The notes below the pieces were generated by a model. That model was not told where the DNA came from and searched no databases. It worked only from the letters and a program-made list of their open reading frames with translations. Shown piece after piece: positions 39,698 to 49,110 of a DNA stretch of 64,000 nt. Position numbers and translations under genes: made by a program. The first letter of the stretch is position 1. Each line of letters starts with the position of its first letter. This DNA comes from Actinomadura litoris (lineage in GTDB: Bacteria; Actinomycetota; Actinomycetes; Streptosporangiales; Streptosporangiaceae), in the NCBI RefSeq assembly GCF_009733595.1, contig NZ_WOFH01000005.1, positions 1-64,000 of the forward strand. The letters run 5' to 3'.

Positions 39698-40697
39698 TTG
39701 GCTGTACGAGATCGTCGCTCAGCTCATCGTGTGGATTCACACGGCGCTGAGCACCGTCGTCCCCAAGGACAGTGGTTGGGCCTGGGGCGGCTCGATCATT
39801 CTGCTGACCGTCCTGCTGCGGCTGGCGATGGTCCCCCTCTTCGTGAAGCAGATCCACGCCTCGCGGAAGATGCAGGAGCTCAACCCCAAGGTCCAGGCGC
39901 TGCGCAAGAAGTACAAGAACGACAAGCAGCGCCTCAACCAGGAGGTCATGAAGCTCTACCAGGAGAACGGCGCCAACCCGCTCTCCGGCTGCCTTCCGCT
40001 GCTGGTGCAGATGCCGGTGTTCATCGGTCTGTTCCAGACGCTCAAGCGGATCTCGGACGCGAAGGAAGGCCACGACGTCTTCGCGCTCAAGTGGGATCTG
40101 GTCGAGAGCGCCCAGAACGCGAACATCTTCGGTGCCCACATCCCGGACACCTTCCTCAACGCCTGGGGCGCCGACCCCAAGAGCTGGACAGCGATCATCG
40201 TCACGGCCATAGCCGTGGTGATCAGCTCCTGCACCACGTTCTTCACCGTCCGGGCCAGCATGAAGCGCCAGCCCGTCACCGACGACGCCAACCCGATGAT
40301 GCAGGCGCAGAAGATGATGGTCTTCCTGGCGCCCCTGTTCGGTCTCTTCGGTCTCGGCTTCCCCCTCGGTGTTCTCATGTACTGGGTGACGTCCAACAGC
40401 TGGACGCTCGCCCAGCAGCACTACATCTACAAGCGGTACCCACCGCTCAGCACGACGGGCGACGCGAACGGCACCCCCGCGAAGGGCGCCCCGCCCAAGG
40501 GCGGCCCGGCGAAGGGCAAGGCCGCCGGTACCAAGACGGCCGGGTCAAAGGCCGCTCCCGCCGCCTCCGGAGTCAAGGCGAGGCTCAAGAAGGAGACGGC
40601 TCCGGAGCCCGAGCCCGAGGACACCAAGGCCAAGGTCGTCCGCAACCAGCCGACCCGCAAGTCGCGCAGCAAGCGCAGCGGTAGCCAGAAGCGCTAG
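39690..40697 (+). CDS. yidC: Membrane protein insertase YidC
   Basis: 335 residues from GTG (GGAG upstream, inside yidD). The insertase core has [59 protein letters not shown] and the late helices [25 protein letters not shown]. Five membrane helices as in Gram-positive YidC1; the N-terminal periplasmic domain of Gram-negatives is absent. The C-terminal 100 residues are Lys/Pro-rich and likely bind the ribosome. Confidence 0.96.
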   Translation: MLDWLYEIVAQLIVWIHTALSTVVPKDSGWAWGGSIILLTVLLRLAMVPLFVKQIHASRKMQELNPKVQALRKKYKNDKQRLNQEVMKLYQENGANPLSGCLPLLVQMPVFIGLFQTLKRISDAKEGHDVFALKWDLVESAQNANIFGAHIPDTFLNAWGADPKSWTAIIVTAIAVVISSCTTFFTVRASMKRQPVTDDANPMMQAQKMMVFLAPLFGLFGLGFPLGVLMYWVTSNSWTLAQQHYIYKRYPPLSTTGDANGTPAKGAPPKGGPAKGKAAGTKTAGSKAAPAASGVKARLKKETAPEPEPEDTKAKVVRNQPTRKSRSKRSGSQKR

Positions 40698-40734
40698 TTT
40701 GAACCCCGAGCCCGTGCCCGAGAAGGAGATCCCG

Positions 40735-41220
40735 TTGAGCCAGACCGACACCACCGAGGTCGACGTCCAGGCGCTCGAACAGGAAGGCGAGATCGCCGCC
40801 GACTACATCGAGGGCCTGCTGGACATCGGTGACTACGACGGCGACATCGACATGGACGTCGAGGGCGAGCGCGCGATCGTCGCGGTCGTCGGCGCTTCCC
40901 TGGACGAGCTGGTCGGCAAGCGCGGCGAGGTCCTGGAGGCGCTGCAGGAGCTGACCCGGCTCGCCGTGCACCGCCAGACGGGCAACCGGACCCGCCTCAT
41001 GCTCGACATCGGCGGCTACCGCGAACGCCGCCGCGCCGAGCTGACCAAGCTGGGCACGGACGTCGCCGACGAGGTCAAGCAGGCCGGCGAGCCCAAGCCG
41101 CTCGCCCCGATGACCCCGTTCGAACGCAAGATCGTTCACGACGCGATCGCCGCCGCCGGGCTCCGCAGCGAGTCCGACGGGGAGGAGCCCGACCGCTACG
41201 TGGTCGTCTACCCCGCCTGA
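40735..41220 (+). CDS. jag: Jag/KhpB-like RNA-binding protein (KH + R3H)
   Basis: 161 residues from the TTG at 40735, with AAGGAG five bases upstream; a TTG at 40699 has none. The KH-like fold VVGASLDELVGKRGEVLEALQELTRLAV is followed by the R3H motif RRRAELTKLG and PLAPMTPFERKIVHDAI. It binds RNA and in Gram-positives influences elongation and division. Last gene of the rpmH set; two hairpins follow. Confidence 0.94.
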   Translation: MSQTDTTEVDVQALEQEGEIAADYIEGLLDIGDYDGDIDMDVEGERAIVAVVGASLDELVGKRGEVLEALQELTRLAVHRQTGNRTRLMLDIGGYRERRRAELTKLGTDVADEVKQAGEPKPLAPMTPFERKIVHDAIAAAGLRSESDGEEPDRYVVVYPA

Positions 41221-41351
41221 GGACGTGGCGCCGCCCGTTTGATCCATGACGGCGGGCGGGCTCGCCTTCGTTCGAGCGGGATCGGTTCTCCACCGACCGA
41301 CCTGGCGAAGAAGGTCCAAGAGTTCGGCCTATCATCCGCAGCTCCCTTCGC

Positions 41352-41376
41352 GGCCCCGGCACCACCTGCCGGGGCC
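41352..41376 (+). terminator. Terminator after jag
   Basis: Perfect arms GGCCCCGGCA (41352-41361) and TGCCGGGGCC (41367-41376), loop CCACC, followed by GTTCGCATTT. A weaker CCGCCCG/CGGGCGG hairpin lies nearer the stop at 41231-41259. Confidence 0.8.
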
Positions 41377-42060
41377 GTTCGCATTTCATGCTTCCGTGCT
41401 GGGGAGGCGGAGAGAAGTGGAACGAGGTTCTGTGGATAAGAGCTGCCCAGGGCCGTCCTCGTGGCGGTCGTCCGACGGATCTCCTGGCGGTCGTCGGGTC
41501 GCCGCTGTTTTGGTGATTCGGGCGGCTTGCGGGCGCTGAGGCCCTTGTTCTGGGCGGGGAGAAGCGGCTGGTTTGTCCCGGAGCCCGAGGCCCTGTCACC
41601 CGTTGTCTTGTGGCAGCGGGACGAGCGCGCCCCCCGACGACGAACGCGTCCGTGGGAGCCCTCATCGGCAGTTGTCTCAGGAGCTTCGCGGATGTTGAGC
41701 AGCTTCACCGCGTCTGACGGGGTGGCGGTGCGATGGCGCCGAAGGAGATGTCGTACTGGGCTCGGGTGTCTGCTCGGCGGGGCGTCGAACGACGCGTTCC
41801 GGCTGGTCGCTGATGGCCCGGCGGGACCATGCGGTCCCGGGGCGGGGCGTGAACGGAATGGCGGGTTGGCCGGCTCTGTCGATGGCAGAGCAGTACCGGT
41901 TGTCCGTGGCTCACGTTGGCGCGACCTGATCGCCGCCGCGCTGGCTGTGCCGTGTGCCCGCGCTGGAAACGCGTGTCGGGTCCTCAGGAACCCGGAAGCG
42001 AGGGCTTCGTGACGCTGCCGTGGGCGTAAGCAGGCAGTTCCTGAGCTGAGACGCTCGCTA
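41377..42060. other. Gene-free interval with one DnaA box
   Basis: No supportable gene. Contains a perfect DnaA box TTATCCACA on the minus strand at 41431-41439. Otherwise G/T-rich sequence without recognisable signals. Confidence 0.5.
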
Positions 42061-42062
42061 GC

Positions 42063-42098
42063 GCTCGGTGTGTCGCGGACGGAGGCGACACACCGAGC
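42063..42098 (-). terminator. Terminator of the DUF6458 gene
   Basis: Perfect 14-bp arms GCTCGGTGTGTCGC (42063-42076) and GCGACACACCGAGC (42085-42098) with an 8-base loop, 13 bp beyond the DUF6458 stop. Confidence 0.8.
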
Positions 42099-42110
42099 GA
42101 GCGCTAGGTC

Positions 42111-42575
42111 CTACCGCCGCCGTTGGTGCGGTGTGCGGTCGTCGGACAGTAGGGGCCGCCTGTTCCCCCCCGCCGGATCCTGCGCGAGCGAGGGATCCTG
42201 CGCCCTCGCAGGGTCCTGGGCGAAGGAAGGGTCCTGCTCCACCTGGCCGTGCGGGGTTACCTCGTCCACTGGATGCTCGATCACGCGTTCGATCCGCGTG
42301 ACGGGCCCACCCGCGGCGGGCGGGGGATCCTGGACGATGTGCTCCTCGCGGACGATCGTGCCCGGCTCGTCGCCATATGCCGGGTCCGTCCCGACGACCC
42401 GGCCGGCGCGACGCCGAGGACGGGTGTACGCCAGGGTGAAACCCATGCTGATCAAGCCGACCAGGATCAGGATCCATCCGACCAGGTGAATATCGAGTCC
42501 GCTGAGATCGACGCGAAGGGCGAACGCGAGGATCGCACCGAGGGCGATGAACGCGAGACTGACTCCGATTCCCAT
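42111..42575 (-). CDS. DUF6458 membrane protein
   Basis: 154 residues from the ATG at 42575 (AAGGAG nine bases upstream). MGIGVSLAFIALGAILAFALRV and HLVGWILILVGLISMGFTLAY are the two helices of DUF6458. The cytoplasmic tail carries an acidic TRIERVIEHPVDEV part and four AQDP-type repeats (QDPSFAQDPARAQDPSLAQD). Function unknown; the family is actinobacterial. Divergent from rsmG. Confidence 0.85.
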   Translation of the reverse strand: MGIGVSLAFIALGAILAFALRVDLSGLDIHLVGWILILVGLISMGFTLAYTRPRRRAGRVVGTDPAYGDEPGTIVREEHIVQDPPPAAGGPVTRIERVIEHPVDEVTPHGQVEQDPSFAQDPARAQDPSLAQDPAGGNRRPLLSDDRTPHQRRR

Positions 42576-42750
42576 GTGCCAAGCTCCTTCCGGGGGCAGG
42601 CGCCGGTGACACCGACCCTTCCTGTACCCGGTGGACGGCGAATATGCCGACGGGTGTGTGGTTCTGACCATGTGGGAAGGGCCGCCCCGTCTCTGGGCTG
42701 GGACGTTTCGTGTGTACGTCCGCGCCGGTTTTTGTGGAACGATTCGTACG

Positions 42751-43440
42751 GTGGGGACTGCACGGGAGGTATTCGGTGACGCGCTTCCGATCGCGGAGCG
42801 CTACGCGGCGTTCCTTGCCAACGCCGGCGTCGAGCGGGGCCTGATCGGGCCGCGCGAGGTCGACCGGCTCTGGGAACGGCACCTGATCAACTGCGCGGTG
42901 GTGGCCGAGGCGATCCCGGACGGAGCGCAGGTCGTGGACGTCGGCTCGGGTGCCGGGCTGCCGGGGATCGTCCTCGCGATCGTCCGCCCTGACCTGCGGG
43001 TCACGCTGCTGGAACCCCTGCTGCGCCGCACGACCTTCCTGAACGAGTGCGTCGAGCTGCTCGGGCTGCCGAATGTCGAGGTCCGGCGGGCGCGGGCCGA
43101 GGAGGTGGTCGAGGAGTTCTCGATGGACGTCGCCACCGCGCGGGCCGTGGCCCCCCTCGACCGGCTCGCGAAATGGGCGCTTCCGCTGCTGCGTCCGGGT
43201 GGGGAACTGCTGGCCCTCAAGGGCGAACGCGCCGCGGCGGAGCTGGAGGAGGCGCGTCCCGTACTGAAGCGGTTCGGTGTGCGGACCTCCGAACTGCTTC
43301 AAGTGGGGCGCGGTATGGTCGATCCGCCGACAACGCTCGTCCGCGTGGTCACCGACCGGGAGGTCGTCCGGGACGGAGCGGTCGGGCGACAACAACGCGC
43401 GCCCCGGCGCGCTAAAGCGTCGAGGAAGAGGTCTTCATGA
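42751..43440 (+). CDS. rsmG: 16S rRNA (guanine527-N7)-methyltransferase RsmG
   Basis: 229 residues from the GTG at 42751, giving the usual AREVFGDALPIAERYAAFL start; the frame is open upstream but without similarity. SAM motif VVDVGSGAGLPGIVLAIVRP and GLIGPREVDRLWERHLINCAV are diagnostic. It methylates G527 in the 530 loop. ATGA overlap with parA. Confidence 0.96.
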   Translation: MGTAREVFGDALPIAERYAAFLANAGVERGLIGPREVDRLWERHLINCAVVAEAIPDGAQVVDVGSGAGLPGIVLAIVRPDLRVTLLEPLLRRTTFLNECVELLGLPNVEVRRARAEEVVEEFSMDVATARAVAPLDRLAKWALPLLRPGGELLALKGERAAAELEEARPVLKRFGVRTSELLQVGRGMVDPPTTLVRVVTDREVVRDGAVGRQQRAPRRAKASRKRSS

Positions 43441-44723
43441 GCACGGGACCAGGACGGGGCTGGCCTGACCGCGCCGACGAATCCCCCGACGATCAGGCGC
43501 CCGCCCAGGCCGACGGGCCTGGGCGGTCTGAGCCCGCCGGTCCTGGCGGAGTGGCTGGGGCGGCCGGACAAGCCGGGCCTTCTGGTCAGACCGGCCCGGC
43601 TGAGACCGTCGGCCCTCAGGCCGCGAGTGGCCAGGAGCAGGGTGTCCCCGGGCAGATCGTCCAGGAGAACGGCAGTTCCGGGACGCCGGGGGAGCCGGGG
43701 TCGGGCACTGCTCCGTCCGGGCACGCAATGTGGGGCAATACGACGTCCGGGACCGCGGAGAACGTCGGTTATGTACCGACACATGCCGGCGCTCAGCCGC
43801 CGTCGGGTCCGCGCAAGGGACCATCTCAGGGGGAGTCAGAACTCGTGCGCGAGGCGCTCAAGGACGCCAAGGTTTCACGTGAAACACCGGCTGGCACGCT
43901 CAAGATGATGTCGGGCCGCAGGGAGAAGGAGTGGCCCCGGCCGGATCACTGCCGGATCATCACGATCGCCAACCAGAAGGGCGGGGTGGGCAAGACCACC
44001 AGCTCGGTGAATCTCGCCGCGTCCCTCGCGATGCACGGCGCCCAGGTGCTCGTGGTCGACCTCGACCCGCAGGGGAACGCCTCCACCGCCCTCGGGGTCG
44101 AGCACCATGCCGAGATCCCGTCCATCTATGACGTGCTGATCGAGGACGCGGCGCTGGCCGACATCGTCGTCCCGGCACCCGAGATCCCTAATCTCTTCTG
44201 CGCTCCGGCGACGCTCAACCTCGCCGGCGCGGAGATCGAACTCGTCTCCAAGGTCGCCCGCGAGTCCCGGCTGCGCCGCGCGCTGGAGGCGTACGAGACC
44301 GAGAAGTTTCACTATGTGCTGATCGACTGTCCCCCGTCGCTCGGCCTGCTCACGGTCAACGCGCTCGTCGGTGGCGACGAACTGCTCATCCCGATCCAGT
44401 GCGAGTACTACGCGCTGGAGGGCCTCGGCCAGCTGGTCCGCACCGTCGATCTCGTCAAGGCGCACCTGAACCCGAGGCTGAGCGTCTCGACGATCCTGCT
44501 CACGATGTACGACGCCCGGACGCGCCTCGCCGCCCAGGTCGCGGAGGACGTCCGGAACCACTTCGGTGACGTCGTCCTCAACACCGTGATCCCCCGCAGC
44601 GTTCGGGTCTCCGAGGCACCGAGCTACGGGCAGTCGGTCATGACCTACGATCCCGGGTCGAGCGGCGCGCTCGCCTACAGTGAGGCCGCGTCGGAGATGG
44701 CGCACCAAGGGGCGACCAAGTGA
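43437..44723 (+). CDS. parA: Chromosome partitioning ATPase ParA (Soj)
   Basis: 428 residues; ATG in the rsmG stop. The first 165 residues are Gly/Pro/Gln-rich and disordered, then the deviant Walker A KGGVGKTT (181-188), VLVVDLDPQGNASTALG, FHYVLIDCPPSLGLLTVNAL and IPRSVRVSEAPSYGQ. It moves ParB-parS complexes over the nucleoid. A perfect parS site inside the gene encodes VSRET at 146-150. A start nearer the ATPase cannot be excluded. Confidence 0.95.
   Translation: MSTGPGRGWPDRADESPDDQAPAQADGPGRSEPAGPGGVAGAAGQAGPSGQTGPAETVGPQAASGQEQGVPGQIVQENGSSGTPGEPGSGTAPSGHAMWGNTTSGTAENVGYVPTHAGAQPPSGPRKGPSQGESELVREALKDAKVSRETPAGTLKMMSGRREKEWPRPDHCRIITIANQKGGVGKTTSSVNLAASLAMHGAQVLVVDLDPQGNASTALGVEHHAEIPSIYDVLIEDAALADIVVPAPEIPNLFCAPATLNLAGAEIELVSKVARESRLRRALEAYETEKFHYVLIDCPPSLGLLTVNALVGGDELLIPIQCEYYALEGLGQLVRTVDLVKAHLNPRLSVSTILLTMYDARTRLAAQVAEDVRNHFGDVVLNTVIPRSVRVSEAPSYGQSVMTYDPGSSGALAYSEAASEMAHQGATK
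43872..43885. promoter_or_regulatory. parS: parS site 1 (inside parA)
   Basis: GTTTCACGTGAAAC, exact match to the bacterial parS consensus, a perfect 14-bp palindrome that ParB binds. Confidence 0.95.
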
Positions 44724-45724
44724 GCCAGCAGCGACGCGGTCTGGGCAAGGGCCTCGGGGCACTCATCCCCCCCGCCCCGCCTCCCCCGGTGGCGGAAGAA
44801 CTGGGCGGTGCGGGCGAACCGGGCCTGCCCGGCGGTCCGCACAGCACGGGTTCGGATGCCGGTCCGGAGATGAAGACGGTCGCCGGAGCCCATTTCGCCG
44901 AGCTGCCCCTCCGGTCGATCACGGTCAACCCGCGGCAGCCTCGCGAGCACTTCGACGAGCAGGCGCTGGAGGAGCTCGCCGAGTCGATCGGCATCGTCGG
45001 ACTGCTCCAGCCGATCGTGGTCCGCAGGGCGGACCTGGAGAAATACGACTACGAGCTGATCATGGGCGAGCGCCGGTTGCGCGCGTCCGAGATGGCCGGG
45101 TTGGACGTCATCCCGGCGATCGTCCGCGACACAGGCGACAACGACCTGCTCCGTGACGCGCTCATGGAGAACCTTCACCGGCAGCAGCTCAACCCGCTGG
45201 AAGAGGCGGCCGCCTACCAGCAACTGCTCCAGGACTTCGGCGCCACGCACGAGCAGCTCGCCAGCCGGATCGGGCGCTCCCGCCCGCACATCACGAACAC
45301 GCTGCGGCTGCTGAACCTGCCGCCGGCCGTGCAGCGCCGCGTCGCGGCCGGCGTCCTGTCCGCAGGGCACGCCCGTGCGCTGCTGTCGCTCGACAGCGTC
45401 GAGGCGCAGGAGCACCTGGCGCAGCGGATCGTCCAGGAGGGGTTGTCCGTCCGGGCGCTGGAAGAGCTCATCGCGCTGCGCGAGGTGGACGAGGAGCCGA
45501 AGGCTCCGCGGCAGGGGCGCCGCAGGCAGCCCGTCGCACCGGCCCTGAAGGAACTCGCCGACCGGCTCTCCGACCGCTACGACACGCGCGTCCGGGTGGA
45601 TATGGGCCGCAATAAGGGAAAGATCGTGGTCGAGTTCGCCACCCTGGAGGACCTGGACCGCATCATCAAGTCGATGGCGCCGGACGACGAGCCCGATGGC
45701 GAGGGACTGAACGGATCGGCGTGA
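44720..45724 (+). CDS. parB: Chromosome partitioning protein ParB (Spo0J)
   Basis: 334 residues from GTG in a GTGA overlap with the parA stop. N-terminal RRGLGKGLGALI binds ParA; the CTPase domain has ITVNPRQPREHFDEQALEELAESI and GERRLRASEMAGL; the helix-turn-helix follows at IGRSRPHITNTLRLLNLP; the C-terminal dimerisation part ends near LEDLDRIIKSM. It spreads from parS and organises the origin region. Confidence 0.97.
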   Translation: MSQQRRGLGKGLGALIPPAPPPPVAEELGGAGEPGLPGGPHSTGSDAGPEMKTVAGAHFAELPLRSITVNPRQPREHFDEQALEELAESIGIVGLLQPIVVRRADLEKYDYELIMGERRLRASEMAGLDVIPAIVRDTGDNDLLRDALMENLHRQQLNPLEEAAAYQQLLQDFGATHEQLASRIGRSRPHITNTLRLLNLPPAVQRRVAAGVLSAGHARALLSLDSVEAQEHLAQRIVQEGLSVRALEELIALREVDEEPKAPRQGRRRQPVAPALKELADRLSDRYDTRVRVDMGRNKGKIVVEFATLEDLDRIIKSMAPDDEPDGEGLNGSA

Positions 45725-45745
45725 CACGGCGCGGCAGCGCTACAT

Positions 45746-45779
45746 GAGCGTCCCGGGGCGGCTGCGCCTTGGGGCGCTC
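45746..45779 (+). terminator. Terminator after parB
   Basis: GAGCGTCCC (45746-45754) pairs with GGGGCGCTC (45771-45779) apart from one T-G, followed by TTCCTTT; 21 bp after the parB stop. Confidence 0.65.
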
Positions 45780-46760
45780 TTCCTTTGGTGCTCCGATCGC
45801 GATGGCTGTCCGACGGGGCGGGGTGATCGGCGGCTCTGCTGCCGGACGCTTGGAAGAGGGGCCTCGGGGCGAACCGGTAAGCGAGGCCAGTTCGGCTGTG
45901 ACGTAGGACGGCGCTTCTCGATGCGTGGTTGGTGGCGGTGGCCATCGCCGGACGACGCGTGTCAACGAGCTGAGGCGGCGCGGGTGAAGTCGCGAACGAA
46001 CCACCGCTAAGAACGGCAGGGCTGCTCCGGCGGAGCATACGTGGGCATATCGGTGATCGAGCGGAGCTGGCGCGCCCAGCGTCAGCCATGGGCTTCGGCG
46101 GTGTCCTGGTAGGCGAACGGGACTTCGGCGGTGGCCTGTAGGCGAACACGCGTGCCCGCGTTGCCACCGGGCCCACCTAGGCCGGGAGCGTCTACGGCTG
46201 CGTGCTCCTAGCTGATGCACGCTGTCCGACTGATGACCGACGTTGGTGGGCAGGGTGGCTAAGCCTTCCGTGTGACGACTCAAGCCGTCCACAGGCGATG
46301 GCGTCGGTGGGGTCGACCGAGCGCGAGGCGAGCCAGGTTGCCTACAGAGGGATGCCGGACGCAGGTCTGGATAGAAGCACTCTGGTGGATGGCGCCTGTG
46401 GGCGGTGGCGGGGGCGCCAAGGGGGCGCGATCGCATCCGACATCAAGTGGCCGACATGCGCGACGCGGCTGAGGGGCTGCCTGCGTTTGCGTGGCGCGTA
46501 GTGGCTTTCGATGGGCGAGCAGCCGGACGCACACGTAGGGAGCTTCGATGCGTGTTCAGGTCGGCCGACCCGGAGCGGCGGGGCAAGAGTCCGCGCGGGC
46601 ATCTTCAGCCGGGCGATCGTCTACGACTCGGAGGTCGCATGCCGACGTGCATCGGCGCCCTAACCGCCTCCCCCGCGTGCATCCGGCGCGTCCCAACACC
46701 GAGGTTGGCGTTCGGGCACCGCTACGCGTCACACCATGCGGCGGCGTTCAGCAGACTCGA
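45780..46760. other. Gene-free interval
   Basis: 980 bp between convergent parB and the Ddl-like gene. No frame is convincing. It has a short duplication, CTTCGGCGGTG-CCTG-TAGGCGAAC, at about 46089-46145 and is otherwise featureless. Confidence 0.5.
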
Positions 46761-46794
46761 AGCCCCCGATGTTTCACGAGAAACATCGGGGGCT
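46761..46794 (-). terminator. Terminator hairpin containing a near-parS core
   Basis: Perfect 15-bp arms AGCCCCCGATGTTTC (46761-46775) and GAAACATCGGGGGCT (46780-46794) around ACGA. The apex GTTTCACGAGAAAC (46771-46784) differs from parS by one base. It lies 14 bp beyond the Ddl-like stop, so it probably terminates that gene and may weakly bind ParB. Confidence 0.85.
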
Positions 46795-46808
46795 AGACGG
46801 CGGGCTGC

Positions 46809-47747
46809 TTAGAAGCGGGCGAGGATCAGGTCTCGGCAGACCTCGCCGAGGTCGAGGCCGGCGACACTGACGGCGCGGGGGAGAAGGCTCGTCTCCGTCA
46901 TGCCGGGGGCGACGTTGACTTCGAGGAAGTGGACCTCGCCGTCCTCGTCGACGATGAGGTCCGTCCGGGAGAGGTCGCGTAGGCCGAGCGCGCGATGGGC
47001 GGTCACGGCGGCGGCGGTCGCGCGTTCGGCGGCCTCGGGGGCGAGGCGCGCGGGGGTGACGAACTCGGTGTCGCCGGCGTCGTAGCGGGCGGTGTAGTCG
47101 TACTTGCCGCCGGGTGCGACGATCTCGACGGCGGGGAGCGCGGTCGGCCGGCCGTGGCGTTCGATGACGCTGACCGAGACCTCGGTGCCGGAGACGCAGC
47201 GCTCCACAAGTGCGGCGTCGCCGTAGGCAAAGCAGCCGACCATGGCGGCCGAGAGGTCCGAGGCCTCGTTGACGATGGACGCGCCGAGCGCCGAACCGCC
47301 ACGGGTGGGCTTGACGAAGAGCGGAAGCCCAAGGCTGCGGACGATCTGGTCCAGGACGGACGCGGCGCCGAGATCGTGAAAGACCTCCTTGGGCAGCGCG
47401 ACCGACTCGGGGGTCCGTAGTCCCGCGCGGCGGACGACGGACTTGGCGGTCGGCTTGTCCCAGGCGACCCGGCACGCATCGGGGCGGGCGCCGACATAGC
47501 GGATGTCGAGGAGTTCGAGGACGTCGCGGATCGAGCCGTCCTCCCCCGCGGCGCCGTGCAGTACTGGGAAGACCGCGTCCGGCGGATCGTCGGTCAGCGA
47601 GTCGAGGAGGGTGGCGTCGGCGTCGCGAAGCTCGACGGGGATGTCGAGGGTGCGCAGGGCCTCCGCGACGCGTCGTCCGGAGCGAAGCGAGACCTCGCGC
47701 TCATAGGACAGTCCCCCGGCGAGTACGACGACATGCCCGAGTTCCAA
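46809..47747 (-). CDS. D-alanine--D-alanine ligase-like ATP-grasp enzyme
   Basis: 312 residues from TTG. VVVLAGGLSYEREVSLRSGRRV and VFPVLHGAAGEDGSIRDVLELLDI are the Ddl N-terminal signatures; the ATP-grasp part has LPLFVKPTRGGSALGASIV and DEDGEVHFLEVNVAPGMTETSLLP. All Mg- and ATP-binding elements appear intact. It is shorter than housekeeping Ddl (about 350-380) and sits in the origin region, so it may be a second Ddl or a related ligase. A terminator and parS separate it from the aminotransferase upstream. Confidence 0.85.
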   Translation of the reverse strand: MELGHVVVLAGGLSYEREVSLRSGRRVAEALRTLDIPVELRDADATLLDSLTDDPPDAVFPVLHGAAGEDGSIRDVLELLDIRYVGARPDACRVAWDKPTAKSVVRRAGLRTPESVALPKEVFHDLGAASVLDQIVRSLGLPLFVKPTRGGSALGASIVNEASDLSAAMVGCFAYGDAALVERCVSGTEVSVSVIERHGRPTALPAVEIVAPGGKYDYTARYDAGDTEFVTPARLAPEAAERATAAAVTAHRALGLRDLSRTDLIVDEDGEVHFLEVNVAPGMTETSLLPRAVSVAGLDLGEVCRDLILARF

Positions 47748-47771
47748 TGCAGTTGCCCTTCAGACGAATGA

Positions 47772-47800
47772 AAACGCGCCGGGGCATCCCCGACGCGTTT
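47772..47800 (-). terminator. Terminator of the aminotransferase gene
   Basis: AAACGCG (47772-47778) with CGCGTTT (47794-47800) and an inner GGGG/CCCC stem; it abuts parS site 2. Confidence 0.7.
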
Positions 47801-47810
47801 CACGTGAAAC
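47797..47810. promoter_or_regulatory. parS: parS site 2
   Basis: GTTTCACGTGAAAC, exact consensus, in the 70-bp gap between the aminotransferase and the Ddl-like gene; its first four bases are shared with the terminator stem. Confidence 0.95.
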
Positions 47811-47817
47811 ATAGGGT

Positions 47818-49110
47818 TCAGACGACGTCCGGCCCCGGGGTGTGAACACCGGTGGAGCCGCAACGAGCCGCCCCACCGAAAGTGTCCCGCAGCTTGATCT
47901 CCTGTTCCACCACCGCCGCCAGACGCCGGACTCCCTCGCGGATGCGGTGAGGCTCGGGGAAGCAGTAGGACAGCCGCATGTGGCGGTGCCCGCCACCGTC
48001 GGCGTAGAAGCCGGTGCCGGGGACGTAGGCGACGCGGTCGGCGATCGCGCGTGGCGCCATCGCCTTGGAGTCGAGCCCTTCGGGGAGCGTCAGCCAGACG
48101 AAGAAGCCACCGGCGGGACGCGTCCAGGAGCAGCCGTCCGGCATGAGCTGGTCGAGGGACGCCAGTATCGCATCGCGTCGCGCCCGGTAAAGCTCTCGGA
48201 AGTCCTTGATCTGCTCACGCCATGGCTGGGTTGCGAGGTACTCGCGGACGGCGAGCTGCGAGAAGTTCGACGGGCACAGGATCGCGGACTCGGCGGCCAG
48301 GACCAGCTTCGCGCGGACGGCGTGCGGCGCCAGCACCCAGCCGACGCGGAGGCCGGAGGCGATCGTCTTGGAGAAGGATCCGAGGTAGATGACGCGCTCG
48401 GCCTCGTCCGCGCGGAGGGCGCGCATGGGTTCGCCGTCGAACCCGAGGAGGCCGTACGGGTTGTCCTCGACGATCAGTACGTCGTACTCGGCGCAGATCT
48501 CAAGGATCTGGGCGCGACGGGCCGGGGTGAGGGTGACGCCGGCCGGATTCTGGAACGTCGGGACGGTGTAGAGGAACTTGACCCGGCGGCCTTCCCTGCG
48601 AAGGCGGTCGAGGGTCTCGCGGAGCGCGGACGGGATGAGGCCGCCCTCGTCCAGGGGGACGTGGACGACGTCCGCCTGATACGCGGCGAATGTGCCGAGC
48701 GCACCGACATAGGACGGCGCCTCGGCGAGGATCACGTCGCCCGGATCAATGAAGATCTTCGTGATGAGGTCGAGGGCCTGCTGCGCGCCGACCGTCACGA
48801 CCACGTCGTCCGCGGACGCCTGGACACCTTCGAGGGCCATCACCTCGCAGATGTGCTCGCGCAGCGTCTCGTCACCCTGCGCCGAGCCGTACTGCAGCAC
48901 CTCCGCGCCCTTGCCCGCGACGAGGTCGCCGATCATCGCGCCGACCGCGTCGAGGGGGAGCGCCGAGACGAAGGGCGCGCCACCCGCGAGGGAGACGACC
49001 TCCGGGCGGGCGACCATCGCGAACAGAGCCCGGATCTCCGACGGGACCATGCCGGCGGCACGGGCGGCGTAGCGATCGGTGTAGGCATCTGTCCGCGAGT
49101 GCTGTTCCAC
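47818..49110 (-). CDS. PLP-dependent aminotransferase (class I/II, MocR/LysN type)
   Basis: 430 residues from GTG with GGAGG six bases upstream. VSLAGGAPFVSALPLDAV and LQYGSAQGDETLREHI, then TVGAQQALDLITKIFIDPGD, precede the PLP lysine in GSFSKTIASGLRVGW; RMRLSY-type C-terminal Arg is in RHMRLSYCFPEP. It resembles 2-aminoadipate/aromatic transaminases without a GntR domain. The gene is regularly found near parB in actinomycetes. Substrate not determined. Confidence 0.9.
   Translation of the reverse strand: MEQHSRTDAYTDRYAARAAGMVPSEIRALFAMVARPEVVSLAGGAPFVSALPLDAVGAMIGDLVAGKGAEVLQYGSAQGDETLREHICEVMALEGVQASADDVVVTVGAQQALDLITKIFIDPGDVILAEAPSYVGALGTFAAYQADVVHVPLDEGGLIPSALRETLDRLRREGRRVKFLYTVPTFQNPAGVTLTPARRAQILEICAEYDVLIVEDNPYGLLGFDGEPMRALRADEAERVIYLGSFSKTIASGLRVGWVLAPHAVRAKLVLAAESAILCPSNFSQLAVREYLATQPWREQIKDFRELYRARRDAILASLDQLMPDGCSWTRPAGGFFVWLTLPEGLDSKAMAPRAIADRVAYVPGTGFYADGGGHRHMRLSYCFPEPHRIREGVRRLAAVVEQEIKLRDTFGGAARCGSTGVHTPGPDVV

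Noticed and set aside
42063..42098. Inverted repeat as an IS end
   Set aside because: Short loop and position just after the DUF6458 stop fit a terminator better; no second copy seen.
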